Shown in pieces: positions 54,445 to 64,000 of a DNA stretch of 64,000 bases. The stretch is from Macrococcus capreoli (lineage in GTDB: Bacteria > Bacillota > Bacilli > Staphylococcales > Staphylococcaceae). The notes under the pieces are model-generated. The model worked only from the letters and a program-made list of their open reading frames with translations. It was not told the origin of the DNA and made no database searches. The stretch spans positions 1 to 64,000 of the forward strand of contig NZ_JAOTIS010000008.1 of assembly GCF_025628935.1 (NCBI RefSeq). Direction: 5' to 3'. The first letter of the stretch is position 1, and each line of letters begins with the position of its first letter. The position numbers and the translations under genes are program-made.

Positions 54445-56280
54445 ATGTCAGCAAAAAATAGAACGTTTTTGTTATTAATACTAGATTCTATTATAGTATC
54501 TATTTCAATTTTCTTTTGTTATTCAATCTTACAACCATTTTTTAGTACTTATCAATCAAAGTTATTAATTACTTCCTCAATTACTTTATTGATTAGTCAT
54601 CACGTGTTTGCATATATTTTTAATCTTTATCATCGAGCATGGGAATACGCAAGTATTAAAGAAATGGTTGCAATAGTTAAAGGTGTTACTGCTAGTATTA
54701 TAACTACATTGATTATAACATTATTACTAAATGGTGAAGTGTTTTTACGATTAATGTTTGTAACTTGGATGATGCATTTAATATTAATTGGTGGATCAAG
54801 AATTAGTTGGCGTGTATTAAGAACTTATATTCTTAAAAGAGATTATAAATTAACGCCAACAATGATAGTAGGTGCAGGTAAGGGTGGAAATTTACTTATC
54901 CATCAGATGGTAGATACACCATCAATGGGAATGAAACCTATAGTTGCAATTGATGATGATGTTAATAAACAAAGAATTGAAATTTCTGATGGTGTAAAAG
55001 TAGTAGGAACAACTAAAGAAATTGAAAATAATGTGAAAAAATATGGGATTAAAAAAATTGTAATTGCAATTCCTAGTTTAAACAAAAATAAATTACGTCA
55101 AATATATGATGACGCGATTAAAACGGGTGCTACTGTAATGATCATGCCAAATATAGATGATGTAATGGCAGGAAAGTTAGAAGTTTCCCAATTAAAAAAG
55201 GTTGAAGTTGAAGATTTGTTAGGAAGAGAACCGATACATTTAGACGATGATGGTATTAAAGATGTTATTGAAGCTCAAACTATTTTAGTTACTGGTGCTG
55301 GAGGATCAATTGGTTCTGAAATTTGTAGACAAGTCATAAAATTTAAACCTAAAAAACTGATATTACTTGGACACGGTGAAAATTCTATTTATTTAATTCA
55401 TGAAGAATTAAAAAGTAGATTGTTAGGTAGTGTAGAACTAATCCCAATTATTGCAGATGTACAGGATAGAGATAGAATGTTCAAAGTCATGGCAAAATAT
55501 AGTCCAGATGTGGTTTATCATGCTGCCGCTCATAAACATGTACCGCTTATGGAGTACAATCCGGCTGAAGCAGTTAAGAATAATATTATTGGAACTAAAA
55601 ATACTGCAGAAGCTTCAATAAATGCAAAAGTTAAACGATTCGTATTGGTATCTACTGATAAAGCGGTAAACCCACCAAATGTAATGGGTGCAACAAAAAG
55701 AATTGCTGAAATGATTATACAATCATTAGATAAAACATCTAACGAAACAAGATTAGTCGCTGTAAGGTTTGGGAATGTTTTAGGATCACGAGGTTCAGTA
55801 ATTCCTAAATTTAAGAAACAGATTGAAGAGGGTGGACCAGTTACAGTAACTCACCCTGAAATGACAAGATATTTCATGACTATTCCAGAAGCTTCACGAC
55901 TTGTTATTCAAGCTGGTACTTTAGCTAATGGTGGTGAAGTATTCGTTTTGGATATGGGAGAACCCGTTAAGATTGTGGACTTAGCGAGAAATATGATTCG
56001 TTTAAGTGGGTTTGATGAAGAGGAAATTGGAATTGATTTTACTGGAGTAAGACCAGGGGAAAAATTATTTGAAGAATTATTAAATGAAGATGAGATTCAT
56101 GAAGAACAAATTTTTGAAAAAATTTATGTAGGAAAAGTTTCAACACATTCACCTGAATACGTTTTTAAATTATTAGAAGACATAATATCAGAGGATAACA
56201 AAGTTTTATATGATGACAGTAAGTTAAAAGAAAAATTACTTGAAATTGTTAGATTAGGTAATCAATTTGATTCTAAATAA
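54445..56280 (+). CDS. capD: CapD-like UDP-sugar 4,6-dehydratase
   Basis: This 611-residue membrane enzyme has four N-terminal TM helices, a first Rossmann-like domain (about 135-280) and a SDR domain with VTGAGGSIGSEI, HAAAHKHVPLME and STDKAVNPPNVMGATKR. The family converts UDP-GlcNAc to a 4-keto-6-deoxy sugar, the route to QuiNAc, FucNAc or bacillosamine. An in-frame TTG at 54442 precedes the ATG by one codon; the ATG is preferred. A length near 600 is normal. Confidence 0.92.
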   Translation: MSAKNRTFLLLILDSIIVSISIFFCYSILQPFFSTYQSKLLITSSITLLISHHVFAYIFNLYHRAWEYASIKEMVAIVKGVTASIITTLIITLLLNGEVFLRLMFVTWMMHLILIGGSRISWRVLRTYILKRDYKLTPTMIVGAGKGGNLLIHQMVDTPSMGMKPIVAIDDDVNKQRIEISDGVKVVGTTKEIENNVKKYGIKKIVIAIPSLNKNKLRQIYDDAIKTGATVMIMPNIDDVMAGKLEVSQLKKVEVEDLLGREPIHLDDDGIKDVIEAQTILVTGAGGSIGSEICRQVIKFKPKKLILLGHGENSIYLIHEELKSRLLGSVELIPIIADVQDRDRMFKVMAKYSPDVVYHAAAHKHVPLMEYNPAEAVKNNIIGTKNTAEASINAKVKRFVLVSTDKAVNPPNVMGATKRIAEMIIQSLDKTSNETRLVAVRFGNVLGSRGSVIPKFKKQIEEGGPVTVTHPEMTRYFMTIPEASRLVIQAGTLANGGEVFVLDMGEPVKIVDLARNMIRLSGFDEEEIGIDFTGVRPGEKLFEELLNEDEIHEEQIFEKIYVGKVSTHSPEYVFKLLEDIISEDNKVLYDDSKLKEKLLEIVRLGNQFDSK

Positions 56281-56298
56281 ACGATGGGAGTTATTTAA

Positions 56299-57171
56299 AT
56301 GTCTAAAATAAAAAAAGCGATCATCCCTGCAGCAGGATTAGGTACAAGATTTTTACCGGCTACTAAAGCGATGCCAAAAGAGATGTTACCTATAATAGAT
56401 AAACCTACTATTGAGTATATTGTTGAAGAAGCAATAAATTCTGGTATAGAAGATATTATTATTGTGACTGGTAAAGGAAAAAGAGCGATTGAAGATCACT
56501 TTGATAATAATTTCGAGTTAGAACATCACTTGAAAAAAAGCAATAAACTAGAGATTCTAGACAAAGTTAAGCAATCTTCTAGTGTTAATATACACTATAT
56601 TCGTCAAAAAGAACCATTAGGATTAGGTCATGCAGTGTGGAGTGCAAGAAAGTTTATTGGCAATGAGCCATTTGCAGTATTATTGGGTGATGATATTGTA
56701 AAGTCTGAAACACCGTGTCTTAAACAATTAATGGATGTATATGACCAAACAGGGCAATCTGTTGTTGGGGTACAAGAAGTACCATTAGAAGAAACAAAGC
56801 GTTATGGGATAGTAGATTTTTATAATAAAAATGGCAACACATATGAAGTGAAAAAGTTCGTTGAAAAACCAAAATCAAATCCCCCTTCAAATTTAGCTAT
56901 TATGGGTAGATATATCTTTAACCCTGAACTATTTAAATTTCTATCAGAGCAAAAAGTAGGTGCGGGTCAAGAAATTCAGCTTACTGACTCAATTGAAGAG
57001 TTAAATAAAGTGCAAAAAGTATTGGCTTATAATTTTGATGGAAAAAGGTATGACGTTGGAGAAGTAACAGGCTTTATATTAACTACTTTAGAATTTGCTC
57101 TTCAAGATGAAAAATATAAAGATGCAATTGAAAAATATTTGATGAATTGTGGATATCGATATGAAAATTAA
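56299..57171 (+). CDS. gtaB: UTP-glucose-1-phosphate uridylyltransferase (second copy)
   Basis: This 290-residue enzyme has the same motifs as the copy at 93 ([31 protein letters not shown]), so the two are clear paralogues. Being inside the capsule operon between capD and ugd, it supplies UDP-glucose for UDP-glucuronate. Codon use looks more AT-rich than in the first copy, which points to separate origins rather than a recent local duplication. Confidence 0.94.
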   Translation: MSKIKKAIIPAAGLGTRFLPATKAMPKEMLPIIDKPTIEYIVEEAINSGIEDIIIVTGKGKRAIEDHFDNNFELEHHLKKSNKLEILDKVKQSSSVNIHYIRQKEPLGLGHAVWSARKFIGNEPFAVLLGDDIVKSETPCLKQLMDVYDQTGQSVVGVQEVPLEETKRYGIVDFYNKNGNTYEVKKFVEKPKSNPPSNLAIMGRYIFNPELFKFLSEQKVGAGQEIQLTDSIEELNKVQKVLAYNFDGKRYDVGEVTGFILTTLEFALQDEKYKDAIEKYLMNCGYRYEN

Positions 57172-57958
57172 TACATTAATTTCCGCATTATATTTAAATG
57201 AAGATAATTTGATAAAACAAAACTTATCAGGTGAAGTTATAGTCATTAATCAAGATGATTATAATGATGTAAAAAATATAGATACAAAAAAATCAAATAT
57301 AACAATATATACTAATACTAATCGTGGTATAGGAAAATCTAGAAATGAGGCATTAAAAAATAGTAATGCTGAAATATGTGTGCTAGCAGATGACGACGAA
57401 GTATTTCTAGATAATTATTTAGAAATCATTAAATCAGCATATGAAAAATATCCATATGCTGATTTGATTTTATTTAATGTTAAAAGAAACGATGATCCGG
57501 ATAAAATAAAAGAAGTGCATCAAGTAAATTATAAAAATGCTTTGAAATATGGAGCTGTAAATATTACTTTCAAAAAAGAAGCAATAATAAAGGGTGAAAT
57601 TAAATTTTCAGAATTATTTGGTGGCGGTACAAAATTTGGATCGGGAGAAGATTCAAAATTTATTATTGATTGTTTAAAAAATCACCTCAATATTGTTGCA
57701 TGCAATGAAACCATTGCCACAATAAATGATGTAAGGGAATCTACATGGTTTAAAGGATATAATGATAAGTTCTTTTTTGATAAAGGCGCGTTATTCTCAT
57801 CTTTTAATTTAAAGTTTGGTTATATCATGGGCTTAATTGTGATGCTAAAAAGTTTTAAAAATAAAGGAGATTTAACAACTTTATCAAAATTAATCATTTA
57901 TACAAGAGGATTTAACTATTATAAAAAATCATACTTAAATAAGGAGCAACAACTATGA
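57161..57958 (+). CDS. GT2-type glycosyltransferase of the capsule operon
   Basis: This 265-residue GT-A-like protein shows [15 protein letters not shown] and the acidic metal motif [13 protein letters not shown], both usual in family 2. The N-terminal strand motif is weaker than normal. The ATG at 57161 lies inside the end of gtaB (11-bp overlap) with a poor Shine-Dalgarno, so translation is probably coupled. It overlaps ugd by 4 bp. The sugar it transfers is unknown. Confidence 0.8.
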   Translation: MKINTLISALYLNEDNLIKQNLSGEVIVINQDDYNDVKNIDTKKSNITIYTNTNRGIGKSRNEALKNSNAEICVLADDDEVFLDNYLEIIKSAYEKYPYADLILFNVKRNDDPDKIKEVHQVNYKNALKYGAVNITFKKEAIIKGEIKFSELFGGGTKFGSGEDSKFIIDCLKNHLNIVACNETIATINDVRESTWFKGYNDKFFFDKGALFSSFNLKFGYIMGLIVMLKSFKNKGDLTTLSKLIIYTRGFNYYKKSYLNKEQQL

Positions 57959-59223
57959 AAGAAGTATTAGTTATAGGTACAGGATATGTTGGTTTAATTA
58001 CTGGCGTATCACTCGCAGAAATTGGTAACAAAGTGACTTGTTTAGATGTAGATAGTAATAAAATAGAAGTTTTAAAGCAAGGAAAAACACCAATTTATGA
58101 GCCAGGACTAGAAGAATATTTGTCAAAAAATATTAAAGAAAATCGATTATCATTTACAACAGAGTATAAAGACGCTGTTGAAAAAAGTGAAGTCATTTAT
58201 ATTGCAGTTGGTACACCAGAGAATGAAGATGGTTCAGCAAATTTAACATACATTTATAATGTTGTTGATGAATTAAAGCAACATATTAATGAAGATAAAA
58301 TTGTTGTTGTAAAAAGTACTGTACCAATTGGTACAAATAGCAAAATTCAAAATATGTTATCTGAGCAACCATTCAATGTTGAAGTCATCTCAAATCCTGA
58401 ATTTTTAAGAGAAGGCACAGCATTTTATGACGCATTTAATGGTGATCGAATTGTTATAGGCGGAGAATCTGACTTAGCAATTAATATCATTGAAGAAATA
58501 AATAAACCATTTGGAATTGAAATCTTTAAGACAACTAGGGAATCTGCTGAAATGATTAAATACGCAAGTAATGCTTTTCTTGCTACTAAAATAAGTTTTA
58601 TAAATGAAATAGCAAACATCTGTGAACGAGTAGGAGCGGATGTTCAAGATGTTTCTAAAGGGATGGGTCTTGACAGTCGTATTGGTGGCAAGTTTTTAAA
58701 TGCCGGAATTGGCTACGGAGGCTCTTGCTTCCCTAAAGATACAAAAGCTCTGTCGCACTTATCAAAGCAACTTGATTTCGAACCAGTCATTATAGACAGC
58801 GTTATTACAAGAAATGAAAGACAAAAATTATCATTAGTTGAGAAGTATGAGAAGTTTACTCAATATAAAGATGAACCAATTGGATTACTAGGATTATCAT
58901 TTAAACCGAATACTGATGATTTGAGAGAGGCTGCATCACTTTCAATCATTGAGAAGTTAAATCGTATGGGGAAAAAGGTATATGCATATGACCCAGTTTC
59001 TGGTGAATTGGCTCAAGAAAGACTTGGAAATAAGGTAACAGTATTATCAAGTGCAAAGGAGTTATTGGAAACTGTAAATGTTATTTTTATTGTTACAGAA
59101 TGGGATGAATTTAAGCAATTGAATTTTAACCCAAATAAACAATATGAGATTTATGACGGAAGAAATATATTAGATGTTGATACGGTACCAAATAATTCTA
59201 AATATTATAGAATTGGTAGATAA
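57955..59223 (+). CDS. ugd: UDP-glucose 6-dehydrogenase
   Basis: This 422-residue NAD-dependent enzyme makes UDP-glucuronate. It has GTGYVGLITGVSLAE, VGTPENEDGSA, the catalytic Cys in GYGGSCFPKDT and the C-terminal GLSFKPNTDDLREAAS. It is of the TuaD/Ugd type and is distinct from the ManNAc dehydrogenase at 42578. Directly preceded by gtaB (one GT gene between), so the pathway glucose-1-P to UDP-GlcA is complete in the operon. Confidence 0.95.
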   Translation: MKEVLVIGTGYVGLITGVSLAEIGNKVTCLDVDSNKIEVLKQGKTPIYEPGLEEYLSKNIKENRLSFTTEYKDAVEKSEVIYIAVGTPENEDGSANLTYIYNVVDELKQHINEDKIVVVKSTVPIGTNSKIQNMLSEQPFNVEVISNPEFLREGTAFYDAFNGDRIVIGGESDLAINIIEEINKPFGIEIFKTTRESAEMIKYASNAFLATKISFINEIANICERVGADVQDVSKGMGLDSRIGGKFLNAGIGYGGSCFPKDTKALSHLSKQLDFEPVIIDSVITRNERQKLSLVEKYEKFTQYKDEPIGLLGLSFKPNTDDLREAASLSIIEKLNRMGKKVYAYDPVSGELAQERLGNKVTVLSSAKELLETVNVIFIVTEWDEFKQLNFNPNKQYEIYDGRNILDVDTVPNNSKYYRIGR

Positions 59224-59235
59224 TGAGGGATTTAA

Positions 59236-60135
59236 TTGAAAAATATTATTATTATTCTTAATTATAATGATTTTGAAACGACTCAAAAATATATTGAGCA
59301 AATAATTAATTACAAATCTATTGATAAAATGATTGTTGTTGATAACGCTTCACCTGATTTAAGTTTTGAAAAATTAAAAGGATATGCATCTGAAAAAATC
59401 GATGTGATTTATAATCCTAAAAATGAAGGATACGCAAAAGGGAATAATTTTGGCATCAATTATGTAAACTCGAAATATACTGCTGAAAATATTATTATTT
59501 CAAACCCTGATATTATAGTTAGCGATGAATCAATCAATGAAATGACAAAGTTCTTGGATAATAATAGCGAATATGCAAGTGTAACAGGACTCATTCGAAA
59601 CTTAAATGATGATATTGTTAAAAACTATGCATGGAAACAACCATCATACTTAGATATTATGTTTAGTTCAAGTTTAGTACTCAACAAAATATACAATACA
59701 CTTAACCCTGAATATATGTTTTATAAAAAACCAACAGTATTACAAGGACATAAAGATGTTGAAGTATTGTCAGGTTGTTTCTTTATGATACGAAATGACG
59801 TATTAAAAGAAATAAAAAATTTTGATGAGTCTACATTTTTATATCATGAAGAAAATTTACTTTTTAAAAAGATAAATAATTTAGGATTCAAAAACGCAGT
59901 GTTATTACCTGAAAAAATAGTACATTTTGAAGGTATAAGTGTTGCTAAAAATTATGGTTCTTATCTTAAAAAAGCTAGATTTATGCATGATAGTGCCACA
60001 ATATATTTAACAAAAGCTTTAAATATAAGTCCGTTACAGCTTAAAATATTTAATATTATTTTTAAGTTAGGAACGATAGAGAAGTATTTCTATATTAAAT
60101 ATATTAAGAGTAGAAGTAACAAAAATGAAAAATAA
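59236..60135 (+). CDS. GT2 rhamnosyltransferase-like protein
   Basis: This 299-residue protein resembles WbbL-type rhamnosyltransferases: IILNYNDFETT, VVDNASPD, NEGYAKGNNFGINY, SNPDI and GCFFMIRNDVL. The dTDP-rhamnose genes in the same operon support that donor. It starts with TTG at 59236 after GAGGG at a spacing of about 6; no ATG nearby fits the domain start. It overlaps the flippase gene by 11 bp. Confidence 0.82.
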   Translation: MKNIIIILNYNDFETTQKYIEQIINYKSIDKMIVVDNASPDLSFEKLKGYASEKIDVIYNPKNEGYAKGNNFGINYVNSKYTAENIIISNPDIIVSDESINEMTKFLDNNSEYASVTGLIRNLNDDIVKNYAWKQPSYLDIMFSSSLVLNKIYNTLNPEYMFYKKPTVLQGHKDVEVLSGCFFMIRNDVLKEIKNFDESTFLYHEENLLFKKINNLGFKNAVLLPEKIVHFEGISVAKNYGSYLKKARFMHDSATIYLTKALNISPLQLKIFNIIFKLGTIEKYFYIKYIKSRSNKNEK

Positions 60136-61537
60136 CAAAACACTCAGTGACATCATTTCAGTGATTTCAGCTAATTTAATATCCATTATAATATCGATTA
60201 TCGTTGTATTAGTTGTACCAAAATTTGTATCAATTGAACAATATGGATACTGGCAGCTCTATTTATTTTATACTTCATATGTTGGGTTCATGCATTTTGG
60301 GCACATTGATGGAATCTATTTAAAGTATGGTGGAGCAAATTATGAAGAACTTAATAAGGCACACTTAAAACAACAATTTATTCAATTAGTTATATTGCAA
60401 ATTACAATTGCAGTATTAATTTCAATAATAACTTTATTTACTATTCACGATAACATTAAATATTATTTAATAAATATGACGCTGATTAGTATGATATTAG
60501 TCAATATAAAAATGTATTTTCAGTTCTTATTGCAATCTACTAGTAGAATTAAGCAATATTCAACTTCAGTTATGCTTGAGAGAATTTTATATATTGTCTT
60601 AATTCTTAGTGTTATATTCTTTTTTCCAAAAACAATTAGTAATTTTGTCTATGCAGATTTGATAAGTAAAGGATTTTCTTTATTATTTGTTCTATATATA
60701 TGCAAAGATATAATAGTAAATAGCCAAAAAAATAATTTGCTTAATATTAGTGATTTTAAAAATTACATTGCCATGGGTATTAATTTAATGTTTGCAAATA
60801 TTGCGAGCATGTTAATCATAGGAATCGTTAGATTTGCTATAGAGTATAACAATGGAGTAAAGACGTTTGGTAAGGTTTCACTTACACTTTCATTAGCTAA
60901 TTTTTTAATGATTTTTATAACTGCAATTGGTATTGTACTTTTTCCGTTAATGAGACGAATGGATCAGCATGAAATGGAAAAATTTTATTTGAGCCTAAGA
61001 AATGTCTTAATGATTTTTGTATCTTTATCATTAATTTTATATTTCCCATTAACCTATTTTTTAAGTTTTCATTTGCAAAAGTATAGTGATAGTTTAGCTT
61101 ATGCGGGTATATTATTTCCGATTTTATTATTTGAATCAAAAAATATTTTACTTATTAATACGTTCTTAAAAAATATAAGACAAGAAAGAAAGTTATTGTA
61201 TATCAATACAATTTCATTATTGATTAGTTTTATGATTACAGCGATTTTATTATTCTTTAAATCACCAGTTGAAGTTTTTGTAATGGCTATTACATTAATA
61301 CTGTTTATTAGAACATTTATAGGTGAATATATTACTTCACAATTCTTAAATAAATCAATCATGATAGATAATGTGAAAGAAGGAATACTTGCAATATGCT
61401 TTATTATTACTGCACTTAAATTTACTACTTTTAAAGCATTCTTGTTTTACTTAATAATTTGGAGTTTTTTTGTTATTTTAAATAGAAAGAAAAATATTGA
61501 ATCATTTAACTATTTAATCTCAAAAATAAGTCATTAA
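60125..61537 (+). CDS. Wzx-type polysaccharide flippase
   Basis: This 470-residue protein has 12-14 TM segments of the polysaccharide transport family. The N-terminal pattern [23 protein letters not shown] is typical of Wzx. It should move the undecaprenyl-linked repeat unit outward for polymerisation. Its presence, with CapA/CapB, marks a Wzx/Wzy system rather than an ABC exporter. No Wzy polymerase is in the window. Confidence 0.88.
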   Translation: MKNNKTLSDIISVISANLISIIISIIVVLVVPKFVSIEQYGYWQLYLFYTSYVGFMHFGHIDGIYLKYGGANYEELNKAHLKQQFIQLVILQITIAVLISIITLFTIHDNIKYYLINMTLISMILVNIKMYFQFLLQSTSRIKQYSTSVMLERILYIVLILSVIFFFPKTISNFVYADLISKGFSLLFVLYICKDIIVNSQKNNLLNISDFKNYIAMGINLMFANIASMLIIGIVRFAIEYNNGVKTFGKVSLTLSLANFLMIFITAIGIVLFPLMRRMDQHEMEKFYLSLRNVLMIFVSLSLILYFPLTYFLSFHLQKYSDSLAYAGILFPILLFESKNILLINTFLKNIRQERKLLYINTISLLISFMITAILLFFKSPVEVFVMAITLILFIRTFIGEYITSQFLNKSIMIDNVKEGILAICFIITALKFTTFKAFLFYLIIWSFFVILNRKKNIESFNYLISKISH

Positions 61538-61554
61538 TTAGGAGGATTTTTTGC

Positions 61555-62433
61555 ATGAAAGGTATAATATTAGCAGGTGGATCAGGAACAAGGCTATACC
61601 CACTCACAATGGTTACGAGCAAACAGTTATTACCAATTTATGACAAACCGATGATTTATTATCCACTTTCAACTTTAATGTTGGCTGGCATTAATGAAAT
61701 ATTAATTATTTCAACGCCATCAGATTTACCGAGGTTTAAAGAATTACTTGGAGATGGTTCAAGATTTGGAATCAAACTTGAATACAAAGAACAACCTTCT
61801 CCAGATGGTTTAGCGCAAGCATTCATATTAGGCGAAGAATTCATTGGTAATGATTCAGTGACGATGATATTAGGAGACAATATTTATTATGGTTCTGGGT
61901 TAAGAAAAATATTGTTAGATTCTGTGGCCAATAATCAAGGTGGTACTGTCTTTGCTTATCATGTAAAAGATCCAAATCGGTTTGGCGTTGTTGAATTTGA
62001 TGAGAATGAGAATGTTATTAGTATTGAGGAAAAACCCGATCAGCCAAAATCAAATTATGCTGTAACTGGATTATATATTTATGATAATAATGTTGTAGAA
62101 TTTGCAAAAAAAGTTCAACCTTCAGAACGTGGTGAGTTAGAAATTACAACGTTAAATGAAATGTATTTAAATCAAGGTAATTTAAAAGTAAGTTTATTAG
62201 GAAGAGGATTCACTTGGCTAGATACTGGTACTCATGAATCTTTAGTATCTGCAACTAACTTTGTAAAAACAGTAGAGGAACATCAAGATATAAAAATTTC
62301 ATCTCCAGAAGAAATCGCTTATATTAATGGTTGGCTTTCAAAAGATAAATTAATTGAGCAAGCAAATACAATGAAAAAAACAAATTACGGTCAATATTTA
62401 TTAAAAGTAGCCAACGGAGACATTAAATACTAG
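61555..62433 (+). CDS. rmlA: Glucose-1-phosphate thymidylyltransferase RmlA
   Basis: This 292-residue first enzyme of dTDP-L-rhamnose synthesis has [16 protein letters not shown], the nucleotide site [26 protein letters not shown] and [13 protein letters not shown]. All are diagnostic of RmlA. AGGAGG lies upstream of the ATG. It opens the rmlACDB set. Confidence 0.97.
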   Translation: MKGIILAGGSGTRLYPLTMVTSKQLLPIYDKPMIYYPLSTLMLAGINEILIISTPSDLPRFKELLGDGSRFGIKLEYKEQPSPDGLAQAFILGEEFIGNDSVTMILGDNIYYGSGLRKILLDSVANNQGGTVFAYHVKDPNRFGVVEFDENENVISIEEKPDQPKSNYAVTGLYIYDNNVVEFAKKVQPSERGELEITTLNEMYLNQGNLKVSLLGRGFTWLDTGTHESLVSATNFVKTVEEHQDIKISSPEEIAYINGWLSKDKLIEQANTMKKTNYGQYLLKVANGDIKY

Positions 62434-62444
62434 GAGGAAATCAA

Positions 62445-63007
62445 ATGGACATAATTTCAACAAAATTAAAAGAAGTAAAAGTCATAGTTCCTAAAGTTTT
62501 TGGTGATGACCGCGGGTGGTTTATGGAAACTTATAATCATCAAAAATTTATCGATCAAGATATAAATTGTGATTTTATCCAGGATAATCATTCTTTTTCT
62601 AAAGAAATTGGTACTTTAAGAGGCTTGCATTTTCAGAAAGCACCATTTGCGCAAGCTAAATTAGTACGTTGTACGAAAGGTAAAATTTTTGATGTTGCTG
62701 TGGATATTAGAAAGAACAGTCCAACTTATTTAGAATGGGTAGGCGTAGAATTAACTGAAGAAAATAAAAAACAGCTATTTATACCTAGGGGATTTGCTCA
62801 TGGTTTTGTAACATTGTCTGAAGATGTTGAAGTACAATACAAAGTTGATAATGTTTACAGCCCTGAAAATGATCGAAGCATCATTTGGAATGACTCAAAT
62901 ATTAATATTGATTGGCCTATAAATGAAAATGTAATTTTATCGGAAAAAGATAAAAATGCGAAATCAATTATTGATACGGATAATAATTTCATTTACGGTG
63001 AACAAAT

Positions 63008-63011
<4 letters not shown>
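62445..63011 (+). CDS. rmlC: dTDP-4-dehydrorhamnose 3,5-epimerase RmlC
   Basis: This 188-residue cupin-fold enzyme has GDDRGWFMETYN, DNHSFS, TLRGLHFQ with the catalytic His, VAVDIRKNSPTY and PRGFAHGFVTLS. The RmlC active-site His and Tyr neighbours are present. It follows rmlA by 11 bp and overlaps rmlD by 4 bp. Confidence 0.96.

Positions 63012-64000
<989 letters not shown>

Overview
The window looks like the chromosome of a low-GC member of the Staphylococcaceae, most likely Macrococcus or a close relative. Gene content and local order match Staphylococcus blocks: ugtP-ltaA, murE-small ORF-prfC, htrA-like-ktrD, atl-DUF2538-lcpB and tagH/tagA-tagG-tagB-tagX-tagD. Several blocks that I recall as separate in S. 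aureus sit together here. No rRNA, tRNA, IS element, prophage or CRISPR array was found. This taxonomic call rests on remembered protein families and synteny; no database search was run.

Region 1 (1-26.8 kb) is mostly core genome: gtaB, ugtP and ltaA for the lipoteichoic acid anchor; an ABC-2 exporter; murE, prfC, a TerC protein, an HtrA-like protease and a Ktr/Trk potassium channel subunit; an orphan sensor kinase; a degenerate 5'-nucleotidase-like protein; a SigS-like sigma factor divergent from a ComK-like competence regulator; a RocB-like M20 peptidase; a membrane acyltransferase beside a MarR regulator; the bifunctional autolysin atl; and the LCP ligase lcpB.

Region 2 (26.8-42.2 kb) is a wall teichoic acid (WTA) locus: tagH, tagA, tagG, a GT4 glycosyltransferase, tagB, tagX, tagD, three further large CDP-glycerol glycerophosphotransferases (563, 1087 and about 672 residues, the second carrying two catalytic domains) and a polytopic GT-C-like protein. 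TagD is present but no ribitol-phosphate genes (tarI/tarJ) are seen, which suggests a poly(glycerol phosphate) backbone.

Region 3 (42.3-51.4 kb) is one plus-strand operon: a UDP-ManNAc dehydrogenase, a second TagG/TagH-type ABC exporter, four GT4-type glycosyltransferases and an unrecognised 128-residue protein. I infer that it makes and exports a second ManNAcA-containing surface polymer. An FmtA-like lipoprotein gene follows it.

Region 4 (52.8-64 kb, running off the end) is an AT-richer Wzx/Wzy-type capsule operon: capA, capB, capD, a second gtaB, GT2, ugd, a rhamnosyltransferase-like GT2, a flippase and rmlA-C-D-B. Expected precursors are dTDP-L-rhamnose, UDP-glucuronate and a UDP-6-deoxy-4-keto-HexNAc. 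The polymerase and priming transferase are not in the window.

The main cross-cutting signal is a tandem TGTWAH-N5-TGTWAH box, the form described for WalR and the reverse strand of PhoP boxes. It lies upstream of ugtP, tagA/tagH, tagF/tagD, the ManNAcA operon and the capsule operon, in the coding orientation of the polymer gene each time. This suggests one regulator co-ordinates LTA, WTA, the second polymer and capsule.
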